Shown: positions 26,481 to 35,121 of the stretch, piece by piece
Numbering within the stretch: position 1 is the stretch's first letter
How the letters are laid out: every line of letters starts with the position of its first letter
Source of the DNA: JBCCAG01 sp050331115
GTDB lineage: Bacteria; Cyanobacteriota; Cyanobacteriia; CAKZMO01
Reading direction: 5' to 3'
Length of the DNA stretch: 64,000 bases
Assembly (NCBI GenBank): GCA_050331115.1
Contig: JBHJHD010000029.1
Span: forward strand, 48,036-112,035
The notes under the pieces: generated by a model
Databases searched by the model: none
Seen by the model: the letters and a program-made list of their open reading frames with translations, nothing else
What the model was told of the DNA's origin: nothing
Translations under genes and position numbers: made by a program

Positions 26481-28184
26481 ATGCTGCGGCTAGAGAGCAT
26501 TAGTAAAATTTATCCCACTGGTGAAGTCCTCAAGGACGTGAACTGGGAGGTTACGCCCGGCCATCGGGTTGGGCTCGTGGGCGCTAACGGTGCCGGTAAA
26601 TCGACCCAGCTGCGCATCATTACTGGGGAAGAAGAACCCACGTCAGGGGAAATCATTCGCCCTAGCCAGCTGAGAATTGCCTACCTCACCCAGGAGTTCG
26701 ACGTCGATCCCCAAAAAACGGTGCGGGCAGAGCTGTGGACCGTCTTCAATCGCGCCAATCAAATTCAAGAGGGCATGGCTGACGTCCAGACCCGCATGGA
26801 GCGGGCAGATATGGACGAGCTTGACGAGCTAATCCATCAGCTTGACCGGCTGCAGCGGGAATTTGAGGCGCTCAACGGCTACGCCTTAGAGGCCCAAATC
26901 GAAAAAATATTGCCCGAAGTAGGGTTCGGACCCAACGCCGGGGATCAGCTCGTGGGCTCCTTTAGCGGCGGCTGGCAAATGCGCATTAGCTTGGCCAAAA
27001 TTCTGCTGCAGGAGCCAGATATTCTGCTGCTGGACGAGCCTACCAACCACCTCGATATCGCTACGGTGGAGTGGCTAGAGGACTACCTCAAAGGCCTTAC
27101 CACGCCTATGGTAGTCATCTCCCACGATCGCGAATTCTTGGACCGGCTCTGCACGCAGATTGTGGAGACCGAGCGGGGGATCACGACCACCTACCTCGGT
27201 AACTACAGCCAGTATATTGAGCAAAAGCAGGAGCTGCGGCAGGCTCAGCTCAGCACCTACGAGCGCCAGGAAAAGGATTTAGCCAAGCAGCAGGCCTTTG
27301 TGGAGAAGTTTCGGGCCAGCGCCACCCGAAGCACCCAGGCCAAAAGCCGAGAAAAACAGCTTGAGAAGATTGAGCGGGTGGAAGCGCCTGTCGGCGACGT
27401 CAAATCCCTGCGATTTCGCTTTCCGCCGTCGCCGCGCAGCGGTCGAGAGGTGGCGACTATTGAGGGTATGACCCACCTCTACGACGATAAGATCCTGTTT
27501 TTGGATGCAAGCCTGCTGATCGAGCGGGGCGATCGCATCGCAATTTTAGGACCGAATGGGGCAGGAAAATCAACGCTGCTCCGGCTGATTATGGGGATCG
27601 AAGCGCCGACCGAAGGCACTGCGGCGATTGGGGATCACAACGTCATTCCGGGCTATTTCGAGCAAAATCAAGCGGAAGCGCTGGAGCTAAACAAAACGGT
27701 TTTGAGCACCATCCACGACGAGGTTCCCGACTGGCTAGATCGCGATGTCCGCAACCTTTTAGGGCAGTTCCTCTTTAGCCAAGACACCGTACGCAAGCAG
27801 GTCAAGGCGCTGAGCGGCGGCGAAAAGGCCCGACTCGCCCTGGCAAAAATGCTGCTCCAGCCTACTAATTTACTGGTGCTTGACGAACCGACTAACCACC
27901 TTGATATTTCTGCAAAGGAAATGCTGGAAGAAGCAATTCAGCATTACGATGGGAGCGTGGTTGTCGTTTCTCACGATCGCTACTTTATTTCAAAGATTGC
28001 TAACAAAATTGTGGAGATTAGAGACGGGGATTTTCGCATCTATCGGGGCGGCTACCAATACTATTTAGATAAGACCGCCGAAGAGAGAGAGCGTGCCAGG
28101 CTAGAGGCGATCGAGGCTCAGAAAGCCCAGAAGACTGCTGCAAAGCGGGAAAAGCAGCGCCAGAAGAAAGCCGCTAAGAAGTGA
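26481..28184 (+). CDS. ABC-F family ATPase
   Basis: 567 residues with two fused ATPase domains and no membrane segments. Domain 1 has GANGAGKST near 34, signature SGGWQMR near 164 and LLLDEPTNHLD near 184. Domain 2 has GPNGAGKST near 357, LSGGEKARLAL near 447 and LVLDEPTNHLD near 469. A charged linker lies between them (about 240-300) and the C-terminus is a K/R/E-rich coil. ABC-F proteins act on ribosomes (EttA, Uup) or protect against antibiotics; the closest subgroup is uncertain. Confidence 0.92.
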   Translation: MLRLESISKIYPTGEVLKDVNWEVTPGHRVGLVGANGAGKSTQLRIITGEEEPTSGEIIRPSQLRIAYLTQEFDVDPQKTVRAELWTVFNRANQIQEGMADVQTRMERADMDELDELIHQLDRLQREFEALNGYALEAQIEKILPEVGFGPNAGDQLVGSFSGGWQMRISLAKILLQEPDILLLDEPTNHLDIATVEWLEDYLKGLTTPMVVISHDREFLDRLCTQIVETERGITTTYLGNYSQYIEQKQELRQAQLSTYERQEKDLAKQQAFVEKFRASATRSTQAKSREKQLEKIERVEAPVGDVKSLRFRFPPSPRSGREVATIEGMTHLYDDKILFLDASLLIERGDRIAILGPNGAGKSTLLRLIMGIEAPTEGTAAIGDHNVIPGYFEQNQAEALELNKTVLSTIHDEVPDWLDRDVRNLLGQFLFSQDTVRKQVKALSGGEKARLALAKMLLQPTNLLVLDEPTNHLDISAKEMLEEAIQHYDGSVVVVSHDRYFISKIANKIVEIRDGDFRIYRGGYQYYLDKTAEERERARLEAIEAQKAQKTAAKREKQRQKKAAKK

Positions 28185-28392
28185 CTCGAAGCATTGGCTT
28201 TGACATCGATAGGTGTGATCGCTGTATGCGATATCCGTATCTTCTGCTAATATCCATTTAAGCTTTCCTGCGAGGCGCAGGGGCTGCGAGTAGAAGGACG
28301 TAGTCCTATACCTGGAAAATTTTCCTCGGGTTTAGCTATTTGTGCGGCTGCACGTGTTGCAAAATTTTTAAAGTCTGCGGGCCATGCGAAGT

Positions 28393-28407
28393 CAGTTGAT
28401 TCAACTG
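28393..28407. promoter_or_regulatory. Perfect 15-bp palindrome upstream of gpmI
   Basis: CAGTTGA-T-TCAACTG, 77-91 bases before gpmI. A possible -10 (TATCAT, 28443-28448) lies 35 bases downstream, so the palindrome is where an operator would overlap or sit just above a -35. The binding protein is unknown. Confidence 0.45.
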
Positions 28408-28483
28408 TTTTCGCAATATTTTAGCCCCGCCACGACGTTTGGTATCATTACTGAAACATTCATCTAGAGAAGGGCCACCTGAC

Positions 28484-30082
28484 ATGGCAAAAGCGCCAGT
28501 TTCTCCTGTTGTTTTGATTATTCTAGACGGTTGGGGACATCGGGAAGATACGCACGCTAACTCGATCAAAGCCGCTCATACACCAGTCATTGACAGCCTT
28601 TGGGAAGTGTATCCCAATACCCTAATCAACACCGCTGGTAAGGATGTTGGTCTTCCCGAGGGGCAAATGGGCAATTCTGAGGTCGGACACCTCAACATTG
28701 GCGCTGGGCGGGTGGTGCCTCAGGAGCTAGTGCGCATTTCTGATGCGGTCGAAGATGGCTCTCTTTTAGATAACGATGCCCTTATCGGAATTTGCGATCG
28801 CGTCCGCCAGAGCGGCGGCAAGCTTCACCTCATTGGTCTATGCTCCGACGGCGGCGTCCATGCCCACATCAGCCACGTTTCAGGCCTACTTCAGCTGGCC
28901 AAGGCGCAGCAGCTCGAAAACGTCTGTCTCCACGCCATTACTGACGGACGGGATACTAAACCGACCTCCGCTGTGGAAAATCTCCAAAGGCTAGAGGATA
29001 TGGTTCAGGTCGCCGGAATAGGGCACATTGCCACGGTGAGCGGCCGCTACTACGCCATGGACCGCGATCGCCGCTGGGATCGCATTCAGCAGGTCTATTC
29101 AATCCTGACCGAAGCGGGCGACGGCAGCGGACAGTCGGCCACAGACATGCTGCGCATATCCTACGAGAACGGCATCACCGATGAATTTGTGCAGCCCGTT
29201 CGCATTGCGCCGGGTGCGATTGAGCCTGGCGATGGGATAATCTTCTTTAACTTTCGCCCCGATCGGGCGCGTCAGCTCACCCAGGCCCTTGTCGATCCCG
29301 GCTTCGACGGCTTCGAGCGGGATCTCATCGAGCCCTTAGCGTTTGCCACCTTTACCCAATACGACCCGTCTTTGTCGGTCGATGTGGCCTTTATGCCCCA
29401 AAATCTCGACAATATTTTAGGCCAGGTGATCGCCGAGCACGGCCTGATGCAGTTCCGCGCGGCAGAGACCGAAAAGTATGCCCACGTCACCTATTTCTTC
29501 AACGGCGGCATTGAAGAGCCCCTTGACGGCGAGGTGAGGGAGATGGTGCCTAGCCCGATGGTGGCAACCTACGATCAGGCTCCGGAGATGTCGGCCGATG
29601 CCGTTACCGACGTGGCGATCGCGGCCCTGCGCCAGGAAATCTATTCTCTGATGGTGCTCAACTACGCCAATCCAGACATGGTGGGCCACACCGGCAATCA
29701 GGAGGCTACCGTTGTGGCAATTGAGACGGTGGACCGCTGCCTGGGTCGCCTTTTGGAGGGGGTGATCAGCGTCGGCGGTACCGCTATCATCATCGCCGAT
29801 CACGGCAACGCCGAGGTGATGGAGGACGAGCAGGGCAACCCCTGGACCGCGCACACCATTAATCCCGTTCCGTTCATCCTAGTGGAGGGCGAGCGGCGTA
29901 AGATTGGGGGTTATGGGACCGAGGTTAAGCTGCGCTCTGGCGGTCGCTTGGCGGATATTGCCCCCACAATTTTAGACATTCTGCAGCTGCCGCAGCCCTC
30001 AGAAATGACGGGAGAGTCGATCATTCAGCCCCTAACCTTTGAGGTCCGCCAGAACCGCTCACCGGTCAGCATCTCGCTTTAG
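28484..30082 (+). CDS. gpmI: 2,3-bisphosphoglycerate-independent phosphoglycerate mutase
   Basis: 532 residues; interconverts 3- and 2-phosphoglycerate in glycolysis and carbon fixation outflow. Metal and catalytic motifs are visible: ILDGWGHRED near 12, GQMGNSEVGHLNIGAGR near 58 with the phosphorylated serine, ITDGRDTKPTS near 150 and IIADHGNAEVM near 435. The ATG at 28484 gives the normal N-terminus; 15 upstream in-frame residues are not conserved. secG follows, a common cyanobacterial neighbour. Confidence 0.96.
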   Translation: MAKAPVSPVVLIILDGWGHREDTHANSIKAAHTPVIDSLWEVYPNTLINTAGKDVGLPEGQMGNSEVGHLNIGAGRVVPQELVRISDAVEDGSLLDNDALIGICDRVRQSGGKLHLIGLCSDGGVHAHISHVSGLLQLAKAQQLENVCLHAITDGRDTKPTSAVENLQRLEDMVQVAGIGHIATVSGRYYAMDRDRRWDRIQQVYSILTEAGDGSGQSATDMLRISYENGITDEFVQPVRIAPGAIEPGDGIIFFNFRPDRARQLTQALVDPGFDGFERDLIEPLAFATFTQYDPSLSVDVAFMPQNLDNILGQVIAEHGLMQFRAAETEKYAHVTYFFNGGIEEPLDGEVREMVPSPMVATYDQAPEMSADAVTDVAIAALRQEIYSLMVLNYANPDMVGHTGNQEATVVAIETVDRCLGRLLEGVISVGGTAIIIADHGNAEVMEDEQGNPWTAHTINPVPFILVEGERRKIGGYGTEVKLRSGGRLADIAPTILDILQLPQPSEMTGESIIQPLTFEVRQNRSPVSISL

Positions 30083-30188
30083 CGGTGCAGGGCTGAGCGA
30101 GGCAGGATAATATAGATAAGGCGCTGGCGCTGGTTTTACGGCAAAGTTTGATTTGGTAGTAGAGCGATGCCCGCCTGCTAATTTCCTT

Positions 30189-30261
30189 GAGGCCAGCGCC
30201 CCTGAGGCCAATGCCCCTGAGGCCAATGCCCCTGAGGCCAGTTTCCCTGAGGCAATAGGCC
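30189..30261. repeat. 15-bp tandem repeat between gpmI and secG
   Basis: Four full units and a partial fifth of a 15-bp sequence, GAGGCCAATGCCCCT, with two exact units (30204-30233) flanked by diverged ones. It ends about 35 bases before secG and is non-coding. Likely a replication-slippage array. Confidence 0.85.
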
Positions 30262-30295
30262 AGACGCCAGAAGAAGCGAAATCTATACGGTAGTC

Positions 30296-30526
30296 ATGAC
30301 AGTCATCACTCTAGTTCGGATTATTTGGGCGGTATCTGCCGTTGGCCTAATTACCTTAGTGCTGCTGCACAGCCCCAAAGGTGATGGGCTGGGCGGCATC
30401 GGCGGGCAGGCGCAGCTGTTTACCAGCACCAAGAGCGCAGAAACGACCTTGAATCGCGTCACCTGGACTTTGGCAACCCTCTTCCTAGGGCTGACGCTGG
30501 TGCTCAGCGCGGGCTGGCTGGGATAG
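30296..30526 (+). CDS. secG: Protein translocase subunit SecG
   Basis: 76 residues with two membrane segments (about 4-24 and 54-74) separated by LLHSPKGDGLGGIGGQAQLFTSTKSAETTLNR, the SecG loop signature. It assists SecYEG-driven secretion. The start is the ATG at 30296. Confidence 0.93.
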   Translation: MTVITLVRIIWAVSAVGLITLVLLHSPKGDGLGGIGGQAQLFTSTKSAETTLNRVTWTLATLFLGLTLVLSAGWLG

Positions 30527-30566
30527 GGCTGAATGAGCGTCCCTGTCATTGCTGGAGGCTGATGTG

Positions 30567-31391
30567 GTGTGGCGATGGCGGCTGTGGTCCATAGGCCTTT
30601 TGACGGCGGTCGGGCTAATTGCGGTCTCCATTGCGGGAGCCTCAAAGCTGGTCGCCGTTGATGACCCAGCGCTGACCGGCCTTGCCGCACCTCGGCCTCA
30701 CCCCATGCCGACGCAGCTTGTCCAGACCTGTGGGGCGATCGCCCCAGAAACTGCCCTAGAAATTGTCCCAGAGCGAGCCCCAGAAATTGCGCCAGAGGTC
30801 GCGCCAGAGGCGATCCTGCCTCAGAGCTATTTTGATGCCGTAAAGCCATCGGCTGTAGGCTACTTGGTTTGGTCCACCTTCCCAGTTTCGATCTACGTCG
30901 AGCCGCTGGTGGAAGGCCACGAGGCGCTTCGAACAAGGTGGGATCAGGCGATCGCAGCTGTACTTCAGGACTGGGGGCAGTACCTGCCGCTTCAGCGGGT
31001 GCCCAGCGCCGATGCCGCCGCAATTCGCATCCGCCCAGCCCAGCCCCCCATCCGCCAAAACCCCGACGGTACGTTTCGGGCTCAGTCTGGCGAAACCCGC
31101 TATGCGCTCTATGCTCAAGAGACGGACGACGACCCAATACTGATGCAGCGGTTTGATATAGCGGTCAAACCCGGACAGGCGGACCGGCAGCTAGAGGCCT
31201 CTCTACGCCACGAGCTGGGGCACGCCCTTGGCATCTGGGGGCACAGCAGCAGCCCTGAAGACGCCCTCTACTACAGCCAAGTGTCGAACCCGCCGGCGGT
31301 TTCTCCTGGGGATATTGCGACGCTGTGTGAGGTTTACCGGCAGCCGACGAGCCTGGGGTGGCCTCTCGGACCGGGCGCTGTCTTGCAATAG
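30567..31391 (+). CDS. Matrixin-like zinc metalloprotease, exported
   Basis: About 274 residues. A hydrophobic N-terminus (about 2-25) suggests export or anchoring. The zinc site is HELGHALGIWGHS starting at H215, the HExxHxxGxxH pattern of matrixins. A variable A/P/E-rich stretch (about 60-85) precedes the catalytic domain. No ATG is available in frame. GGAGG at 30554-30558 points to one of two GTG codons at 30564 or 30567; I used 30567. Substrate unknown. Confidence 0.8.
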   Translation: MWRWRLWSIGLLTAVGLIAVSIAGASKLVAVDDPALTGLAAPRPHPMPTQLVQTCGAIAPETALEIVPERAPEIAPEVAPEAILPQSYFDAVKPSAVGYLVWSTFPVSIYVEPLVEGHEALRTRWDQAIAAVLQDWGQYLPLQRVPSADAAAIRIRPAQPPIRQNPDGTFRAQSGETRYALYAQETDDDPILMQRFDIAVKPGQADRQLEASLRHELGHALGIWGHSSSPEDALYYSQVSNPPAVSPGDIATLCEVYRQPTSLGWPLGPGAVLQ

Positions 31392-31427
31392 GCGGTGAGC
31401 CCGCGCCGAGCTGCCTCGTGGTTTACC

Positions 31428-32348
31428 CTAGCCTGTGATTCGCCTGTGGCGATCGCCCTCATAGGTCAGCTGGTCCGACTTATAGCTCGGGGGCTCGATG
31501 TGAATGCTGAAGCGGGCCGGGGCGTAGTGATCCTCTAGCGCAGCCTCTACCGCTTCGGTGGTCTGATGCGCGGTGCGCACATCCTCTGCGCTAACGATCA
31601 GGTGCATTTCAATAAAGACTTGGCGACCCACCACGCCCCGCGAGGCGATGTCGTGGCAGTTGACCACGCCGGGAACGCCCATGACGACGCGATGAATGGC
31701 CTCGGGGGCGATCGCCACCTCATCCACTAGCCAGGGCAAATTGGTTTTGACCACCTGCCAACCACTCCAGAAGACGAGTATTGCCACCGGGAAGGCCAGC
31801 ACCATGTCCAGCCAGGCGTAGTCTAAAATCCATACCCCCACTAGCCCTGCCAAAACTGCGATCGTCACCCAAACGTCGCTCATGGTATGGTGAGCGTCGG
31901 CAATCAAAATTGGGCTGTCGATGCGACGCCCCACGCGACGCTCGTAGAAGGCTACAAAGATGTTGATTCCGAGTACCAAGAGCAAAAGCCAAAGCTCTGA
32001 CTCTGACACCTTGATACTGGATTTTTGGGAGAATAGGCGGACGATTGCCTGCTGAAAAATCTCGAAGCAGGCAACCCCCAGCAGCGCCGCGATACCCAAC
32101 GCGCCGACGGCCTCGAACTTTTGGTGGCCATAGGGGTGATCGCGGTCGGGCTCTGGAGAAGACAGTTGGCTGGTAATTAGACCCAGCACATTATTGGCGC
32201 TATCGGTGATGCTGTGCAGGGCGTCGGCCAGCAGGCTCAGCGACCCTGTCAGCATGCCAACCCCAAGCTTAATCGCCATCACGACAAGGTTGAGCACCAG
32301 CGTGATTATCAAAACTTTGCGGACTTCAAGACGATAGTTGGCGCTCAT
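31428..32348 (-). CDS. Cation diffusion facilitator (CDF) family transporter
   Basis: 306 residues; exports divalent metals such as zinc, cobalt or iron in exchange for protons. Six membrane segments span about 12-200. The metal-site pairs are in LLADALHSITDSANN (segment 2) and ILIADAHHTMSDVW (segment 5). A cytoplasmic ferredoxin-like domain follows (about 205-295). There is no histidine-rich loop. I used the ATG at 32348 rather than a TTG eight codons upstream. Metal specificity is not resolvable. Confidence 0.9.
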   Translation of the reverse strand: MSANYRLEVRKVLIITLVLNLVVMAIKLGVGMLTGSLSLLADALHSITDSANNVLGLITSQLSSPEPDRDHPYGHQKFEAVGALGIAALLGVACFEIFQQAIVRLFSQKSSIKVSESELWLLLLVLGINIFVAFYERRVGRRIDSPILIADAHHTMSDVWVTIAVLAGLVGVWILDYAWLDMVLAFPVAILVFWSGWQVVKTNLPWLVDEVAIAPEAIHRVVMGVPGVVNCHDIASRGVVGRQVFIEMHLIVSAEDVRTAHQTTEAVEAALEDHYAPARFSIHIEPPSYKSDQLTYEGDRHRRITG

Positions 32349-32427
32349 ATCTAATTGCGGAGTGACGCACAAATTGATCTCGCTTCATGGATAAAATAGT
32401 GAAGCTCTATACTCAGACGCCCTTGTC

Positions 32428-32775
32428 ATGTCAGATTCAAATTTTAGTCTAAACCTTGTCGAAGGGTCAGTCTCCTTTAAATTTACGTCGGAGGCTGCCA
32501 AGTCTCTGAGAGGCGATCTCGCCCAACTACTTGAAAGCCTCAAAGCAGCCTCAGTGCGCACCGGTCAAGCCTCTCGACCCGCCCCTCAGCCAGCAATGGA
32601 ATACCGCTACACTGGGGACGTATTTCTAGAAATATTTTGTAATCCCAATATCTGGCCCAGTCCCTTTGCCGCCAAAGTGCTGATTACGCTGCGGGACGAT
32701 CGCATTAGGCTGACTACAGAGGCAGAGCTGACCCAGCTGGTCAACGATCTCAATGAGTTCTTAAGCAATATTTAG
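32428..32775 (+). CDS. Hypothetical protein
   Basis: 115 residues, soluble, no signal peptide. It has an N-terminal amphipathic part (EAAKSLRGDLAQLLESLKAA), a proline-rich linker near 48-58 and a mixed C-terminal part (YRYTGDVFLEIF...LTQLVNDLNEFLSNI). I do not recognise a family. Codon use resembles its neighbours, so it is probably real. It is divergent from the CDF gene with an 80-base shared promoter region. Confidence 0.6.
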   Translation: MSDSNFSLNLVEGSVSFKFTSEAAKSLRGDLAQLLESLKAASVRTGQASRPAPQPAMEYRYTGDVFLEIFCNPNIWPSPFAAKVLITLRDDRIRLTTEAELTQLVNDLNEFLSNI

Positions 32776-33043
32776 GCGCTCGATTAGTAGGATCTAGCTC
32801 GTGGGATAGCGACTGTCGCTGTATTAGCCCACTGGCTTTGGCCAGCGGTTAGGCCTCGCGAAAGGTTTTACCCATGGCAAGGTGTGATAGCTTAAAGAAA
32901 AGTTTAGACAAGATCTATCTAAAGCTTTTCCCAGCTTATGCCCGCTCTCATGCTCTTCGGCCTCACGCCGGAACATGCTGCTTCAGGGCCCATACAGCGC
33001 GATCGCTGGATTGAATCTTGCCAAAATTATCTTTGATAGCCCT

Positions 33044-33469
33044 ATGAACCCCGATACGCTTACTGAAACGATTCAAAAAGGATTCCGCGTCACCCTTGGT
33101 GCTGCCTCTTTCCTAGCGGAGACCCTTCAAAACTCTCAAAAGCGGGACCAAAACTTAGATAAGCTCCGGGTTGAAAATCTATCCGAGCTTTCGGAGGAGT
33201 GGGCAGTTGAAGGAGCTCAAAAGGAGCAAGAAGCGCGGAACTTCGTTGAGTCTGTAATTGGTCAATCCACCTCAGCTGGCCCGTCTGCCTCAAGCGGACC
33301 TAACGGTCCCGCTATGCCTACGGTTCCTACCAATTCGGCCTCTGAAGGTGGTCCGTCGGCAGGTGGTGTGCCGGTCAACATTCAAATGGAGCTCGATTTG
33401 CTCAAGTCTCAACTCATCGAGATTCGACTTGAGCTAGAAAAGGCCAACCAGGGCGATGGCGTTGAGTAA
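33044..33469 (+). CDS. Hypothetical protein with phasin-like helical N-terminus
   Basis: 141 residues. Helix-prone regions at about 1-75 (TLTETIQKGFRVTLGAASFLAETLQ) and 115-137 (IQMELDLLKSQLIEIRLELEKA) flank a P/S/G/N-rich linker. The layout resembles small coiled-coil proteins of cyanobacteria, but I assign no function. The ATG at 33044 was chosen; in-frame sequence upstream to 32975 has no ribosome-binding site. Confidence 0.6.
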   Translation: MNPDTLTETIQKGFRVTLGAASFLAETLQNSQKRDQNLDKLRVENLSELSEEWAVEGAQKEQEARNFVESVIGQSTSAGPSASSGPNGPAMPTVPTNSASEGGPSAGGVPVNIQMELDLLKSQLIEIRLELEKANQGDGVE

Positions 33470-33594
33470 CGCTTAATTTGATTCACAAGCTTACCCCATT
33501 ACTAGCGGGCTAAGCCTGTGAATTGAGCGACTATCAAAACAAGAAATACCGCGCTTTGGTTGGCACTTGTTAGACGTGCTGACCCACTTCAACG

Positions 33595-33822
33595 TTAGTC
33601 GTTTCTCCACTCCTCGTGGCTGAGCAGATCGCAAATTCGATCTCGAAGTAAAAAGGAGCTCTTTTCTAGCTCTTGCTCGACCCTGCTCCATTCGCGGGCT
33701 GGAATATATTTACAGAGAACGTAGATGGGCTGCTGCCGACTGACGACGCCTCGTTCAGCGAGCTGGCGAGCTTCATCACGGATAGCGTCTATGGAGTAAA
33801 TCTGCTGTATAGACTGAACCAT
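33595..33822 (-). CDS. DUF4327 family protein
   Basis: 75 residues. The run SIDAIRDEARQLAERGVVSRQQPIY then LCKYIPAREWSRVEQELEKSSFLLRDRICDLL matches small cyanobacterial proteins I recall as DUF4327. No function is known. It appears to be transcribed alone. Confidence 0.8.
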   Translation of the reverse strand: MVQSIQQIYSIDAIRDEARQLAERGVVSRQQPIYVLCKYIPAREWSRVEQELEKSSFLLRDRICDLLSHEEWRND

Positions 33823-34461
33823 GGGTCACCCTCTTGTAGTTGTAGAACCTCGATAAATCAAGCTGCGAACGAGCGTCTGCGATGATAACGCCTTTGGTGC
33901 ATGAAACGCCCCTGCGCAAGGTTAAAGTGCGGCGGTGAAAGCAGTAGCTGATCGAGACTAGCGCTTTTGAACTGCGACCACATCTGTAGCTAGAGATACG
34001 AAACGTCTTCTTGTTTTACGCTAGCACACCTGAGGTTTGTATTAATAAAGATTGAGAGAAGTCCGCAATCTTTAACAATCGTGTCGAAATGTAACCTAGC
34101 TCTACATGAGAACTGAGATGTCTAAGCGTCAAAAATCGCTCCATGACTCTATGATCCTTTCAAACGGGAGCGTCGCTCGCCTGGCTTAACCAATATTCAA
34201 CATTTTGGTCAGGCAGCCGTTGCGGAGATAGAAGATTTCCTATCTATTAAGACAGTATCACATAAAAAAGTTAGGTGAGCTCGACTTTGTCGATGCTCAC
34301 CTAACCTGTAGAAACCATAGCGATCGGCTTCAGCTTTAGGCAGTTGAGGGGATTCGCACCAAGCAGCTCCCGTCAACTGGCACTTTAGATAGGCTTTATC
34401 CATTTGCGCTGAGGTGGTAGTAGCGAGGAGAAATAGGTAAAACGCTGAAATCCTGGCTTAC
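33823..34461. other. Gene-poor spacer
   Basis: About 640 bases with no convincing gene. The one structured signal is the minus-strand terminator at 34264-34305. A 64-codon minus-strand frame (34209-34403) runs straight through that terminator and lacks a ribosome-binding site. Confidence 0.5.
34264..34305 (-). terminator. Orphan terminator-like hairpin
   Basis: An 11-bp stem (GTTAGGTGAGC with its complement) continues into TCGAC/GTCGA with one bulged base and a TTT loop. On the minus strand it is followed by six T residues. No annotated gene feeds it: a transcript would have to start between about 34310 and 34800 on the minus strand. Confidence 0.7.
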
Positions 34462-34699
34462 ATGGACTTCACAACCATAATGCTGCTGTTTCGCCCCCTC
34501 TTCTCCCACTCAGTGTGGCACCCAGCAATGGTGCTGGTAAGCGGGGCTGGCACCTGGGAAACGGACGGTGAGCGCGGCATTGCGAGTGATGGGCCTGGCA
34601 GGAGCGCCGGACTATCAAATCTATCACCGCGTCGACATGGTTAAAGTCCCCCGTGCTCTCCTCATCACTTGGTCTGACTTGCTCTGTTATGCTGCCTGA
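34462..34699 (+). pseudogene. IS701-type transposase N-terminal fragment, frameshifted
   Basis: Frame one starts MDFTTIMLLFRPLFSHSVW and reaches VLVSGA near 34545. The reading then continues in the +1 frame from 34547 as LAPGKRTVSAALRVMGLAG, then PDYQIYHRV. Together these match the start of cyanobacterial IS701/IS4-type transposases, so one indel has broken the gene. Resemblance ends after YHRV near 34624, and a stop follows at 34697. This and the remnant at 3088 represent different parts of the same kind of transposase. Confidence 0.72.
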
Positions 34700-34788
34700 T
34701 GGATAAAGTCGAGCTTAGAGACTCTGAAGTATTGAGCTATCTGTAAGACGTTAGTGCTCAGTGATGCAGAAAACTCAGGCAGGGCATG

Positions 34789-34905
34789 TTTGCACCTATT
34801 GCATTGGCCCAGTTGCCTAGGACAATGCAATAGGTGCAAAGCTTGACGCTTCGTAGGCAGCTGGGTGCACAAATGTCCTAACAAGTTCAGTACATTTGCT
34901 ACGGG
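34789..34905 (+). repeat. Structured dispersed repeat, copy B
   Basis: Contains the shared blocks ATTGCATTGGCCCAGTTGCC, TTCGTAGGCAGCTGGG and AAATGTCCTAA. CCCAGTTGCCTA pairs with TAGGCAGCTGGG over 12 bp with one wobble. This copy also has 18-bp perfect arms at 34789-34806 and 34823-34840 (TTTGCACCTATTGCATTG and its complement), not seen in the others. It lies 90 bases after the transposase fragment and upstream of the pilus cluster. Confidence 0.75.
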
Positions 34906-35121
34906 ACATGGCATGGCCGAATAAGCCTCAAGCGTGTGTTCTCAGAGCACGTAAGTATGTCAATTGAGGTTCTAGTGTTAAATGATACATCTGACGGGAA
35001 CTCTATTAAAGAGAATGCACAGCCCGTTGTGTATGAAGCGCGAGTAACCTCGCGGCTATGCACCCCCCGAAGCTGACATAACTTTCACAAGCTCTCTTCA
35101 TCTACCAGTAGGGTTTCATTT

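Noticed and set aside
30189..30261. Possible CRISPR array
   Set aside because: The units are contiguous 15-bp tandem repeats without spacers and no cas genes are near.
30283..31137. 284-codon minus-strand open frame
   Set aside because: It lies antisense to secG and the matrixin-like protease, both recognisable by motif; its own sequence has no family features.
34209..34403. 64-codon minus-strand frame
   Set aside because: It reads through a strong terminator hairpin and has no ribosome-binding site; kept only as part of the orphan-terminator observation.
34687..34914. 75-codon minus-strand frame
   Set aside because: It is mostly made of repeat copy B and the end of a transposase fragment, so it is not a gene.
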